Position numbers and translations under genes: made by a program. Under the pieces are notes generated by a model that saw nothing but the letters and a program-made list of their open reading frames with translations, ran no database searches and was not told the origin of the DNA. A stretch of DNA of 46,771 nt, taken from an uncultured Burkholderiales bacterium (GTDB lineage: Bacteria > Pseudomonadota > Gammaproteobacteria > Burkholderiales > Thiobacillaceae). Positions 31,889 to 40,558 of the stretch are shown in pieces (within the stretch, counting starts at the first letter, position 1; every line of letters starts with the position of its first letter). The stretch is taken from the NCBI GenBank assembly GCA_938038385.1, contig CALHRD010000136.1:1-46771 (forward strand). The letters run 5' to 3'.

Positions 31889-32824
31889 TCAGTTCCCGGT
31901 CTGTTGCAAGGCCTGCACCATGCTGGTTGCGTCCGTCAGGCCAAGGGCGGGAACCTCTCCCACGATGCGCTTGTTCAGACCCGTCAGGACCTTGCCCGGC
32001 CCACACTCGGCGAACAGGTCGACACCAGCCGCCCGCATGAACCGAATCGTCTCGACCCAACGCACGGGCTGGTAGAGCTGTCTCACCAGCGCATCACGGA
32101 TCGCTTCCGCCTCGCCGTGTTCCGCTACGTCCGCATTGTGTATCACCCTGACCGCCGGCGGCCGGATGGTGATCGATGCGAGGGCCAGCTTCAGTTGGTC
32201 GGCAGCCGGCTGCATGAGGATGCAGTGGGAAGGTACGGACACCGGCAGGGGCAGGGCCCGCTTGGCACCCCGCTCCTTGGCCAGCGTCATGGCCCGTTCC
32301 ACGGCAGACCTGTGTCCCGCGATCACCACCTGGCCGGGGGAATTGTAATTCACCGCGGCCAGCACCTCATCACCGGCGGCCTCTGCACAGAGGGTACGCA
32401 CGGCCTCATCGTCCATGCCCAGGATGGCGGCCATGCCACCCTGGCCCTCCGGGACTGCGGACTGCATGGCTTCAGCCCGCAGCCGCACCAGCCTGACTGC
32501 ATCCGCGAAGTCCAGGGCGCCAGCGCATGTCAGGGCAGTGTATTCACCCAGACTGTGGCCAGCCATGAACTCAGGCTGTTTCCCGCCCATGTCGCGCCAT
32601 AGCCTGTAGCAGGCCACACCCGCTGCGAGCATGACAGGCTGCGTGTTCACGGTGAGATTGAGTTCCTCGGCGGGCCCCTCACTGACCATACGCCAGAGAT
32701 CGCGGCGCAGCACCTCGGACGCCTCAGCGAAGGTTGCCCGCATGATGGGTTGATCGCCGTATGCGTCCATCATGCCAACGGCCTGCGAGCCTTGGCCTGG
32801 AAATATAAATGCAAGCTTAATCAT
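31889..32824 (-). CDS. fabD: Malonyl-CoA:ACP transacylase
   Basis: Moves malonyl groups from CoA to ACP. The 311-residue protein begins with FIFPGQGSQAVGM and has the catalytic Ser in GHSLGEYTAL; the active-site Arg and His occur in VRLVRLRAEAMQ and VPSHCILM. The ATG at 32824 has almost no Shine-Dalgarno sequence (TGGA) and comes directly after an AT-rich tract that differs sharply from the rest of the window. It is 54 bases after fabH. Confidence 0.97.
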   Translation of the reverse strand: MIKLAFIFPGQGSQAVGMMDAYGDQPIMRATFAEASEVLRRDLWRMVSEGPAEELNLTVNTQPVMLAAGVACYRLWRDMGGKQPEFMAGHSLGEYTALTCAGALDFADAVRLVRLRAEAMQSAVPEGQGGMAAILGMDDEAVRTLCAEAAGDEVLAAVNYNSPGQVVIAGHRSAVERAMTLAKERGAKRALPLPVSVPSHCILMQPAADQLKLALASITIRPPAVRVIHNADVAEHGEAEAIRDALVRQLYQPVRWVETIRFMRAAGVDLFAECGPGKVLTGLNKRIVGEVPALGLTDATSMVQALQQTGN

Positions 32825-32860
32825 TCCATTAAAAATTATATTTAATATTTTACTTTAGAA
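32825..32860 (-). promoter_or_regulatory. AT-rich leader of fabD with possible -10 boxes
   Basis: From 32828 to 32860, 31 of 33 bases are A or T, in a window that is otherwise strongly GC-rich. On the minus strand it contains TATAAT (32840-32835) and TAAAAT (32852-32847); neither has a good -35. With TATAAT the transcript would begin almost at the ATG and be nearly leaderless; with TAAAAT the leader would be about 16 bases. Alternatively the tract is an A/U-rich translation enhancer within the polycistronic mRNA. Confidence 0.4.
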
Positions 32861-32878
32861 AAGGTCGGTAGTCAGGGG

Positions 32879-33928
32879 TCAGAACCGCATCAGAACCGAA
32901 CCCCAGGTGAAACCACCGCCGAAGGCCTCCATGAGCACCAGTTCACCGCGTCTGATGCGTCCGTCCCGCACGGCGGCATCCAGAGCCAGGGGGATCGAGG
33001 CCGCCGAGGTATTGCCATGGCGGTCGACGGTGACCACCACCCGCTCCATGCCCATGCCCAGCTTCCGGGCAGTGGCCTGGATGATGCGGATATTGGCCTG
33101 GTGAGGGACCAGCCAGTCGATGTCGTCCTTGGCAAGGCCATTGGCCTCCAGGGTCTCGTCGACGATGGCGTCGAGCGTATTGACCGCCATCTTGAACACT
33201 GCGTTGCCCGACATGCGCATATAGCACTCCCCCTCTTTCTTCAGGGATACGCCGCCGTCGACGAACAGCAGATCCTGGTAACGGCCATCGGCATGCAGAT
33301 GGGTGGTGATGATGCCGGGTTCGGTACCTGCTTGGAGCACGACGGCACCCGCACCATCCCCCCAGAGGATGCAGTTGCTGCGATCCGTCCAGTCGGTGAT
33401 GCGCGACAGTGTCTCTGCGCCGACCACCAGAACGGTCCTGGCCTGTCCCGTGCGTATGAAGTTGTCGGCTGTTGCCAGGGCATAGACGAAACCGCTGCAC
33501 ACGGCCTGCACGTCGAAGGCGGGGCAGGCGTTGGCGATGCCCAGCTTGGCCTGCAGGATGCAGGCTGTGCTGGGAAAGACCCGGTCGGGTGTGGTGGTGG
33601 CCACGAGGATCAGGTCGATGTCGCCCGTGTCGATGCCGGCGGCCTCGATGGCCCGTTCGGCCGCCCTCATGGCCAGATCACTGGTCAGCTCTCCCTCCGA
33701 GACGTGGTGGCGTTGACGGATGCCGGTACGCTCGACTATCCATGCATCCGTGGTGTCCACCAGCCTTTCCAGATCGGCATTGGTGGTGATGCGGGCCGGG
33801 AGGTAACTGCCGGTGCCTATGATCCTCGAACGGCTGGCGGGGTGATCCGCAGGCTGTACCGACAGGGGCTTGGCAGCCTCGCGTCGAGTTTCGGTCGGCT
33901 GCTCCGAGCCGCCGCTATTGTCGTTCAT
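32879..33928 (-). CDS. fabH: 3-oxoacyl-ACP synthase III
   Basis: Starts fatty-acid synthesis by joining acetyl-CoA and malonyl-ACP. The catalytic triad is Cys in AVCSGFVYA, His in VPHQANIRI and Asn in DRHGNTSAA. The C-terminal [14 protein letters not shown] is typical. The 349-residue frame has an extra N-terminal 30-35 residues (polar, Pro/Glu/Ser-rich) ahead of [14 protein letters not shown], where E. coli FabH begins. The long start is kept because its ATG overlaps the plsX stop (ATGA); an internal GTG near residue 24 would give a standard length. Confidence 0.96.
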   Translation of the reverse strand: MNDNSGGSEQPTETRREAAKPLSVQPADHPASRSRIIGTGSYLPARITTNADLERLVDTTDAWIVERTGIRQRHHVSEGELTSDLAMRAAERAIEAAGIDTGDIDLILVATTTPDRVFPSTACILQAKLGIANACPAFDVQAVCSGFVYALATADNFIRTGQARTVLVVGAETLSRITDWTDRSNCILWGDGAGAVVLQAGTEPGIITTHLHADGRYQDLLFVDGGVSLKKEGECYMRMSGNAVFKMAVNTLDAIVDETLEANGLAKDDIDWLVPHQANIRIIQATARKLGMGMERVVVTVDRHGNTSAASIPLALDAAVRDGRIRRGELVLMEAFGGGFTWGSVLMRF

Positions 33929-34977
33929 GCTGCGGCCTCGGCCATGACCGGGGCGGTCAGTGCATGATGGGTCTGATACGCACCCACCTGCTCGGCTATG
34001 CGTCTGAGCAAGCCGCCCCTGACCTCTTCAACGCCGCGGATGAGGGCCTGTTCGAAGGCAAACGCGTCGGCGGAACCGTGACTCTTGATGATCACGCCGT
34101 TCAGGCCCAGCAGGCTGGCGCCGTTGTATCGACGCGGATCCATCTTGCGCTTGAACGCACGGATCACCGGCAGGGCGATCAGACCCGCCATGCGGGTCAG
34201 GAGGTTGCGCTTGAACTCCCTGCGCAACTCCTCGGCGATGAGCCTGGCCACGCCTTCGGACGACTTGAGGGCGACATTGCCGACAAAGCCGTCGCAGACC
34301 ACGACATCCACCGAGCCATTGTAGATGTCGTCGCCTTCGACGTTGCCGAGGAAATTAAGGCCGCTCGCCTTGAGCAGTTCGGCTGCCCGCTTCACGACCT
34401 CATTGCCCTTGATGTCCTCCTCTCCCACATTGAGCAGGCCCACGCGCGGCCGATCCCGTTGCTCGATGGCGGAGGCGAGTGCGGCACCCATGATGCCGAA
34501 CTGCAGCAGGTGGTCAGCCGTACAGTCGACGTTCGCGCCGAGGTCCAGCATGTAGGTTCGTCCGGTGTGTGATGGCAGGGTTGTGGCGATGGCCGGACGG
34601 TCTATGCCCGGCAGGGTCTTCAGGACGAATCTGGACACGGCCATCAGCGCCCCCGTATTGCCCGCGGAGACTCCCGCATCCGCCTCACCGCGCTTGACCA
34701 GATCGGCCATCACCCGCATCGAGGAGTCCTTCTTGTAACGCAGGGCCTGCGCGGGCGGGTCGTCCATCTTGACCACCTCGCTGGCGTGATGGATACGCAG
34801 CCGCGTGCCTGTCGCGGCCCTGTGCACCTTCAACTCCGCCTCGATGACGTCCTTCAGGCCGACGAGGACGACGTTCGTAGAGTCGCTCGCGTCGATCAGA
34901 TTCAATGCGGCCCTGACGGTGACATGGGGACCATGGTCACCACCCATGGCGTCGATGGCGATGGTCACTTCGCGCAT
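33925..34977 (-). CDS. plsX: Phosphate acyltransferase PlsX
   Basis: Makes acyl-phosphate from acyl-ACP for phospholipid synthesis. The 350-residue protein begins [16 protein letters not shown], the PlsX signature, and shows SAGNTGALM and [12 protein letters not shown] further on. GAGGGAC lies two bases before the ATG at 34977. It lies between rpmF and fabH, as in most Proteobacteria, and is translationally coupled to fabH. Confidence 0.97.
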   Translation of the reverse strand: MREVTIAIDAMGGDHGPHVTVRAALNLIDASDSTNVVLVGLKDVIEAELKVHRAATGTRLRIHHASEVVKMDDPPAQALRYKKDSSMRVMADLVKRGEADAGVSAGNTGALMAVSRFVLKTLPGIDRPAIATTLPSHTGRTYMLDLGANVDCTADHLLQFGIMGAALASAIEQRDRPRVGLLNVGEEDIKGNEVVKRAAELLKASGLNFLGNVEGDDIYNGSVDVVVCDGFVGNVALKSSEGVARLIAEELRREFKRNLLTRMAGLIALPVIRAFKRKMDPRRYNGASLLGLNGVIIKSHGSADAFAFEQALIRGVEEVRGGLLRRIAEQVGAYQTHHALTAPVMAEAAA

Positions 34978-35067
34978 GTGTCCCTCAGGTCAGGCGGGAG
35001 GCCTTGCCTTTCCGTCAAGGAGACAACCTTGAGTGACGCGGCCGTGCGCCTGGGTGTGATGAGGCGT

Positions 35068-35253
35068 TCAGGCCTCTTCGCCCTTGGGGGTGATGACCTT
35101 GCGGCCCCGGTAGTAACCACTCGGGCTGATGTGGTGACGCAGGTGCAGTTCCCCCGTCGTGGGCTCGACGGCAGTGGGCGGGTTGCCCAGGGCGTCGTGG
35201 GAACGGTGCATGCCCCGCTTGGAAGGGGACTTTTTGTTCTGTTGTACGGCCAT
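35068..35253 (-). CDS. rpmF: 50S ribosomal protein L32
   Basis: A 61-residue basic protein starting [20 protein letters not shown], the classical L32 N-terminus. It has no Cys zinc ribbon, which is the gammaproteobacterial form. The conserved [18 protein letters not shown] follows. GGAGAAGCG precedes the ATG. It sits between yceD and plsX; this link between translation and lipid synthesis is conserved. Confidence 0.97.
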   Translation of the reverse strand: MAVQQNKKSPSKRGMHRSHDALGNPPTAVEPTTGELHLRHHISPSGYYRGRKVITPKGEEA

Positions 35254-35281
35254 TTCGCTTCTCCAGTATCAAATCGCAATC

Positions 35282-35716
35282 TCAATCGTCCGCCTGTCCG
35301 CATTCGCCGATCGGATGCCTGGGGATCGCGGGCAGGCTCAACAACACCTCGTCCTCGATCAGGTCGCGAACATCCAAATGCGGCTCCGCCACCAGTCCGT
35401 CCAGCAGAGGGTCCTCACTCTCCCAGAGCGCGAGTTCCTCCTCGTTGCGGGCGATGGGCAGGATCGCCTCGACCGTGAGCGGATGTACGCAAGGTGCCAG
35501 GCAACGCTGACAGACGAGCTTCAGACGGCCTTGTACGCCCAACCGCAACACCGGGCGACCGGCATCACGCCCCCCCTCCAGCGACCAATGCAGGGTACCT
35601 TCACGGCTTGTCAACAGGTCATGCAATCGGCTCAATTCCTGCAGGCTGCACTCACCCGACATCCGCCCCGCGGTCTCGGCAAAGTGCAGACTGTCGATCT
35701 TCAGCCGTGCAGACAT
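35282..35716 (-). CDS. yceD: YceD (DUF177) protein
   Basis: A 144-residue member of the DUF177/YceD family, whose plant and bacterial members are needed for 23S rRNA accumulation. The diagnostic part is [14 protein letters not shown] (the C-x2-C motif) followed by [15 protein letters not shown]. It is the first gene of the yceD-rpmF-plsX-fab run. The ATG at 35716 is just downstream of a strong promoter and has only a poor ribosome-binding site (AAGAG), so the transcript could be almost leaderless. Confidence 0.92.
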   Translation of the reverse strand: MSARLKIDSLHFAETAGRMSGECSLQELSRLHDLLTSREGTLHWSLEGGRDAGRPVLRLGVQGRLKLVCQRCLAPCVHPLTVEAILPIARNEEELALWESEDPLLDGLVAEPHLDVRDLIEDEVLLSLPAIPRHPIGECGQADD

Positions 35717-35725
35717 AAGCTCTTA

Positions 35726-35754
35726 ATGATATTGTTTGGAAACCGTCCTGTCAA
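35726..35754 (-). promoter_or_regulatory. Strong sigma-70 promoter of the yceD-rpmF-plsX-fab operon
   Basis: On the minus strand TTGACA (35754-35749), a 17-base spacer and TATCAT (35731-35726) give a perfect -35 and a five-of-six -10. The predicted start is near 35719, only about three bases before the yceD ATG. It drives the long ribosomal-protein and lipid-synthesis run to the left. Confidence 0.7.
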
Positions 35755-35798
35755 AAAAGACCCGACATCCATCAGATGATAGGATAGACGTGATTTGG

Positions 35799-35829
35799 TA
35801 TCGGGTTGCTGCCGCTCACACACCCGATA
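35799..35829. promoter_or_regulatory. Inverted repeat upstream of the pyruvate carboxylase operon
   Basis: TATCGGGT (35799-35806) and ACCCGATA (35822-35829) are perfect 8-base inverted repeats separated by 15 bases; centres are 23 bases apart, about two helical turns. They lie 47 bases before the biotin carboxylase ATG and next to the divergent yceD promoter. The spacing is what a dimeric or tetrameric repressor would use. An mRNA hairpin is the alternative. Target protein unknown. Confidence 0.45.
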
Positions 35830-35875
35830 GTGACGACCTGTCCATGGCATACCCAATCCCGCCCCGGTTAACCTA

Positions 35876-37294
35876 ATGATCAGGAAAATTCTCGTAGCCA
35901 ACCGCGGTGAAATCGCCGTGCGCATCGTACGCGCATGCAAGGAGCTCGGCATCAAGTCTGTGGCCATCTACACCGATGCCGACCGCAATGCCCTGCACGT
36001 GAAAAAGGCCGATGAAGCTTACAACATCGGCTCCGATCCGGTGCTGGGGTATCTGAACGCCCACAACATCGTCAATCTGGCTGTCGCTTCGGGCTGCGAT
36101 GCGCTGCATCCGGGTTACGGCTTCCTGTCCGAGAATCCGGTTCTGGCCGAGGTGTGCGGCCGGCGCGGGGTGAAGTTCATCGGCCCCTCGCCCCAGGTCA
36201 TCCGCCAGATGGGCGACAAGATCCAGGCCCGTCAGGCCATGATCAAGGCGGGCATCCCGGTTGTGCCGGGCTCCGACCACAACCTGGAGAACGTCGAGGA
36301 GGCGCGCGCCCTGGCCGGCAAGATCGGCTACCCTGTCATGCTCAAGGCAACCAATGGCGGCGGCGGCCGCGGTATCCGCCGCTGCGATTCAGAGGCGGAT
36401 CTGCTCAGGAACTACGAGCGGGTCGTCTCCGAAGCCGGCAAGGCCTTCGGCAAGCCCGAGGTCTTCCTGGAAAAGTGCGTGGTCAATCCCAAGCATATCG
36501 AGGTCCAGGTCCTCGGTGACAGTCAGGGCAACTGTATCCACCTGTTCGAGCGCGACTGCTCCATCCAGCGACGTAATCAGAAGCTGATCGAAATCGCCCC
36601 CTCGCCACAGCTGACCGAGGCGCAGAGAGAATACATCGGCAAACTCGCCGTGCGTGCGGCCAAGGCGGTGAAATACGTCAATGCCGGCACGGTGGAATTC
36701 CTGTTGGATCAGGACAACCAGTTCTACTTCATGGAAATGAACACGCGCTTGCAGGTGGAGCACTGCATCACGGAGCAGATCACCGGCATCGACATCGTCC
36801 AGGAACAGATCCGCATCGCCGACGGCCTGCCCCTGCAGTACAGGCAGGAGGACATCCGACACAGCGGCTATGCCATGGAATTTCGCATCAATGCGGAGGA
36901 CCCCAAGAACAGCTTCCTGCCCAGCTTCGGGCGCATTACCCGCTATTACGCGCCCGGCGGCCCAGGCGTGCGCGTCGACGCAGCGATGTACTCGGGCTAT
37001 GTCATCCCGCCCTACTACGACTCCATGGTTGCCAAGCTGATCGTCTGGAACCTGACTTGGGAGGGGCTCATCCAGCGCGGCAGGCGCACCCTGGATGACA
37101 TGGTGATCTATGGCGTGAAGACCACGGTCCCCTACTACCGCGAGATACTGTCCAGCCCCGAATTTCGCAGCGGCCGCTTCAACACGGGCTTCGTCGATGC
37201 GCATCCGGAACTGCTCGATTACGCCGTGCGCCGCCCCCCCGAACACACGGCGGCGGCCATCTCGGCCGCGCTCGCCGCGCATTTCGGCATTTGA
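35876..37294 (+). CDS. pycA: Biotin carboxylase subunit of a two-subunit pyruvate carboxylase
   Basis: A 472-residue biotin carboxylase of the ATP-grasp family. It charges carrier biotin with CO2 using ATP and bicarbonate. The Gly-rich loop [13 protein letters not shown] and [11 protein letters not shown] are the nucleotide/metal sites. It is longer than most AccC proteins (about 450 residues) and is followed by a carboxyltransferase/biotin-carrier gene rather than by accB. This makes it the A subunit of an anaplerotic pyruvate carboxylase, as in pseudomonads, rather than acetyl-CoA carboxylase. The ATG at 35876 has no Shine-Dalgarno but overlaps a GGTTAACC palindrome four bases earlier. An AccC function in fatty-acid synthesis cannot be wholly excluded. 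Confidence 0.9.
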   Translation: MIRKILVANRGEIAVRIVRACKELGIKSVAIYTDADRNALHVKKADEAYNIGSDPVLGYLNAHNIVNLAVASGCDALHPGYGFLSENPVLAEVCGRRGVKFIGPSPQVIRQMGDKIQARQAMIKAGIPVVPGSDHNLENVEEARALAGKIGYPVMLKATNGGGGRGIRRCDSEADLLRNYERVVSEAGKAFGKPEVFLEKCVVNPKHIEVQVLGDSQGNCIHLFERDCSIQRRNQKLIEIAPSPQLTEAQREYIGKLAVRAAKAVKYVNAGTVEFLLDQDNQFYFMEMNTRLQVEHCITEQITGIDIVQEQIRIADGLPLQYRQEDIRHSGYAMEFRINAEDPKNSFLPSFGRITRYYAPGGPGVRVDAAMYSGYVIPPYYDSMVAKLIVWNLTWEGLIQRGRRTLDDMVIYGVKTTVPYYREILSSPEFRSGRFNTGFVDAHPELLDYAVRRPPEHTAAAISAALAAHFGI

Positions 37295-37308
37295 CCCTCG
37301 AGAGAATC

Positions 37309-39165
37309 ATGGCGAAAGTACACATCACCGATCTCGTTCTGCGCGATGGCCACCAGTCGCTCATCGCCACGCGCATGCGCACCGAGGACATGCTGCCCAT
37401 CTGCGGCAAACTGGATCAGGTGGGTTTCTGGTCACTGGAGGCATGGGGAGGCGCCACATTCGACGCCTGCGTGCGCTTCCTGAAGGAAGACCCCTGGGAG
37501 CGGCTGCGCAAGCTGCGCCGAGCCCTGCCCAACACACGCATCAACATGCTGCTGCGCGGCCAGAACTTGCTCGGTTACCGCCACTACGCCGACGACGTGG
37601 TGCGGGAATTCGTGCGCAAGGCCGCCGACAACGGCGTTGACGTGTTCCGCGTGTTCGACGCGATGAACGATACGCGCAACCTGCGTGTCGCCCTGGATGC
37701 GGTCAAGAAGAGCGGCAAGCATGCCCAGGGCACGGTCTGCTACACGATCAGCCCGGTGCACGACGTCGCCTATTTCGTCGACATGGCCAGAGAGCTCGCC
37801 GACATGGGCGTGGACTCCATCGCCATCAAGGACATGGCCGGCCTGCTCACCCCCTATGTCGCCTACGATCTGGTCAAAGGCATCAAGACGGCCACGGGCC
37901 TGCCGGTCAACACGCACAGCCACGCCACGGCCGGCCTTTCCGCCATGGTGCATCTGAAGGCGGTGGAGGCCGGTGTGGACATCATCGACTGCTGCAACTC
38001 CGCTTTCTCCGAAGGGGCGAGTCACGCCACTACCGAAAGCCTGGTGGCAGCGCTCCAGGGCACCGAGTATGACACCGGCCTCTCCCTGCCATTGCTGCAG
38101 GAGATTGCCGCCTATTTCCGCGAGGTGCGCAAGAAGTACTGGCAGTTCGAAGCCGAGTTCACCGGCGTCGACACCCGCATCCTGACTGCCCAGGTACCCG
38201 GCGGCATGCTCTCAAACCTGTCGAACCAGCTCAAGGAACAGGGGGCGCTCAACCGCATGGATGAGGTACTCGCCGAGATTCCGCGAGTGCGCGAGGACCT
38301 CGGCTACCCGCCCCTGGTCACACCCACCTCCCAGATCGTGGGCACCCAGGCGGTGCTCAACGTGCTCACAGGCGGTCGCTACAAATCCGTCACCAATGAG
38401 GTGAAGAACTACCTGCTGGGCCGATATGGGCGCGCGCCCGGCAAGGTGAACGAGGAGGTGCGCAAGCTGGCGGTGGGCGACCTGGACGTGATCACCTGCC
38501 GACCGGCAGACCTCATCCCGGATGAACTGGACAAGCTGCGTGGGGAGGTGGAGGAACTGGCCAAATCTGACGAGGACGTGCTGACCTATGCCATGTTTCC
38601 GGACCTTGGCCGCACCTTCCTGCAGGAGCGCGCTGCCGGCAGCCTCACGCCGGAGCCCCTGCTGCCGCCCGAGGCGAGACTCGCCGCAGAACGTGGCGCC
38701 CAGTATGCCCCCAATGAGTTCAAGATCACCCTGCATGGCGAGACCTACCACATCCGCGTCTCCGGCACCGGTCGCGGCGAGGAAACCGAGCGCCCCTTCT
38801 ATGTCCATGTCGACGGCATCGCGGAAGAGGTCCTGGTCGAGACCCTGAACGAGATCGAGGTCACCCCGGGCGTCGGCACTGCCCGAAAAGCCGGCGGGAC
38901 GGGCGCGAGCGGCGGGACAGCCAGACAACGCCCGAAGCCCTCCCATGCCGGACATGTCACCACCGCCATGCCCGGCACCATCGTCGAGGTCAAGGTGAAG
39001 GTGGGCGACCAGGTCAAGGCCGGTGACGCGGTGCTGGTGATCGAGGCCATGAAGATGGAGAACGAAATCCAGTCGCCGGTATCCGGAACCGTGCTGGCCA
39101 TCCATGTCGCCAAGGGCGATGCCGTGACACCGGACCAGGTGTTGCTGGAGATTCAACCCGAGTGA
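37309..39165 (+). CDS. pycB: Pyruvate carboxylase subunit B (OadA-like carboxyltransferase with biotin carrier)
   Basis: A 618-residue protein with three parts: the carboxyltransferase TIM barrel (DLVLRDGHQSLIATRMRTEDM, with the metal site at the HSHATAG motif), a PYC_OADA conserved region, and a biotinyl domain with the biotin lysine at residue 582 in EAMKMENE. A flexible Ala/Gly/Thr-rich linker precedes the biotinyl domain. It transfers CO2 from biotin to pyruvate, giving oxaloacetate. No membrane beta or gamma decarboxylase subunit is present, so a sodium-pumping role is unlikely. The ATG at 37309 is 14 bases after the biotin carboxylase stop. Confidence 0.93.
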   Translation: MAKVHITDLVLRDGHQSLIATRMRTEDMLPICGKLDQVGFWSLEAWGGATFDACVRFLKEDPWERLRKLRRALPNTRINMLLRGQNLLGYRHYADDVVREFVRKAADNGVDVFRVFDAMNDTRNLRVALDAVKKSGKHAQGTVCYTISPVHDVAYFVDMARELADMGVDSIAIKDMAGLLTPYVAYDLVKGIKTATGLPVNTHSHATAGLSAMVHLKAVEAGVDIIDCCNSAFSEGASHATTESLVAALQGTEYDTGLSLPLLQEIAAYFREVRKKYWQFEAEFTGVDTRILTAQVPGGMLSNLSNQLKEQGALNRMDEVLAEIPRVREDLGYPPLVTPTSQIVGTQAVLNVLTGGRYKSVTNEVKNYLLGRYGRAPGKVNEEVRKLAVGDLDVITCRPADLIPDELDKLRGEVEELAKSDEDVLTYAMFPDLGRTFLQERAAGSLTPEPLLPPEARLAAERGAQYAPNEFKITLHGETYHIRVSGTGRGEETERPFYVHVDGIAEEVLVETLNEIEVTPGVGTARKAGGTGASGGTARQRPKPSHAGHVTTAMPGTIVEVKVKVGDQVKAGDAVLVIEAMKMENEIQSPVSGTVLAIHVAKGDAVTPDQVLLEIQPE

Positions 39166-39187
39166 CGAAGTCCCCCTCCCCATCACC

Positions 39188-39784
39188 ATGAAACTCGTCC
39201 TCGCCTCTACCTCTGCCTATCGCCGCGAACTGCTGATGCGGCTCGGAATCCCCTTCGAGGTCGAGGCCCCCGAGGTCGACGAAACCCCTCTGCCCGGTGA
39301 GCTGCCCGACGACACGGCACGCCGTTTGTCATTACTCAAGGCGCAGGCAGTGGCACGACGCCATGCCGATGCCCTGATCATTGGTTCCGACCAGGTCGCC
39401 CTGCTGGACGGTGAACAACTCGGCAAACCGGGCGACCATGACAAGGCCGTCGAGCAGCTAAGGCGCATGCGCGGCAAGACGCTGGAATTCCACACCGCAC
39501 TCACCCTGCTCAACGCAGGCACCGGCCGCGTACAAACCGCCGTCGTGCCGGTGCGCCTGATCATGCGGGCATACAGCGACGCACAGATCGAGGCCTATCT
39601 GCGCAAGGACCGGCCCTACGACTGTTGTGGCAGCGCCAAGAGCGAATCGCTAGGCATTGCCCTGATCGCCCGCTACGAGACCGAAGACCCCAACGCCTTG
39701 GTCGGACTGCCGCTGATCAAGCTCACCGAAATGCTGGCCAACGAGGGTTTGGACGTGCTCACCCATGGAAGCGGTGAGGGGTGA
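39188..39784 (+). CDS. yceF: Maf family nucleotide pyrophosphatase, YceF type
   Basis: A 198-residue Maf protein that hydrolyses modified nucleoside triphosphates. The N-terminus LVLASTSAYRRELLMRL and the motifs GSDQVALLDG and YDCCGSAKSESLGI identify the YceF type (m7GTP pyrophosphatase in E. coli) rather than the YhdE dTTP/UTP type. In E. coli yceF lies beside the yceD-rpmF cluster; here the pyruvate carboxylase genes separate the two and yceF runs the other way. Confidence 0.93.
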   Translation: MKLVLASTSAYRRELLMRLGIPFEVEAPEVDETPLPGELPDDTARRLSLLKAQAVARRHADALIIGSDQVALLDGEQLGKPGDHDKAVEQLRRMRGKTLEFHTALTLLNAGTGRVQTAVVPVRLIMRAYSDAQIEAYLRKDRPYDCCGSAKSESLGIALIARYETEDPNALVGLPLIKLTEMLANEGLDVLTHGSGEG

Positions 39785-39787
39785 AGC

Positions 39788-40558
39788 GTGCAGGGGCCAA
39801 CGAGGACGCTCTATCTCATACCCACGCCCCTGGGCGACACCCCACTGGAACAGGTGCTGCCCGCAGAGACGCGGCGCATCGCCGCCAGCTTGGAAGTCTT
39901 CATCGTCGAACGCGCCAAAACCGCACGCGCCATTCTCAAACGACTCGGCACACAGCTGCCGCTGCAGGCGCTGCAAATCCTCGAACTCAACGCACACACC
40001 CCGGCCGGACGGCTGCCCGAACTGCTCAGGCCCCTGATCGAAGGTCATGACGTCGGCCTTATGTCCGAAGCTGGCTGTCCCGGCATCGCCGACCCCGGCG
40101 CACAGCTCGTGCGCCTGGCGCATGAGCACGGCATCTGCGTGCGCCCCCTGGTAGGACCCTCGGCCATCCTGCTCGCCCTCATGGGCTCGGGGCTCACCGG
40201 CCAGCGCTTCGCCTTCCACGGCTATCTGCCGGTAAAGCCCGCGGCGCGCAGGCAGACACTGCAGGCACTGGAGCAGCGCGCCGAGACCAACGACGAGACC
40301 CAGATCTTCATCGAGACCCCCTATCGCAGCCAGAACATGTTCGAGGCCATCCTGCAGACCTGTTGCGATGACACCTGGCTTGCGCTCGGGTGCGACCTCA
40401 CCCTGGCTGCCGAGATGACAGGCTCGCAGACGATCGCCCGATGGCGCAACCACCCGCCCACATTGCAAGGGCGTCCATGCGTATTCTCAATTGGGCGCAT
40501 GCCCACCGCCGTCCCCTTCCGTCCGTCCTTACCCCACTGCCGGAGCACACCCGCATGA
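39788..40558 (+). CDS. RsmI-like SAM-dependent methyltransferase (tetrapyrrole methylase fold)
   Basis: A 256-residue protein of the tetrapyrrole methylase/RsmI fold. The N-terminus RTLYLIPTPLGDTPLEQVL parallels the RsmI start, and the SAM-binding segments are GLMSEAGCPGIADPGAQLVR and VGPSAILLALMGSGL. It is shorter and more divergent than true RsmI, so the 16S rRNA C1402 assignment is uncertain. The start is GTG at 39788, preceded by GAGGGG, three bases after the yceF stop. The stop overlaps the next gene (ATGA). Confidence 0.85.
   Translation: MQGPTRTLYLIPTPLGDTPLEQVLPAETRRIAASLEVFIVERAKTARAILKRLGTQLPLQALQILELNAHTPAGRLPELLRPLIEGHDVGLMSEAGCPGIADPGAQLVRLAHEHGICVRPLVGPSAILLALMGSGLTGQRFAFHGYLPVKPAARRQTLQALEQRAETNDETQIFIETPYRSQNMFEAILQTCCDDTWLALGCDLTLAAEMTGSQTIARWRNHPPTLQGRPCVFSIGRMPTAVPFRPSLPHCRSTPA

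Noticed and set aside
37309-39165. Sodium-pumping oxaloacetate decarboxylase
   Set aside because: The beta and gamma membrane subunits are absent; a biotin carboxylase gene precedes it, which indicates pyruvate carboxylase.
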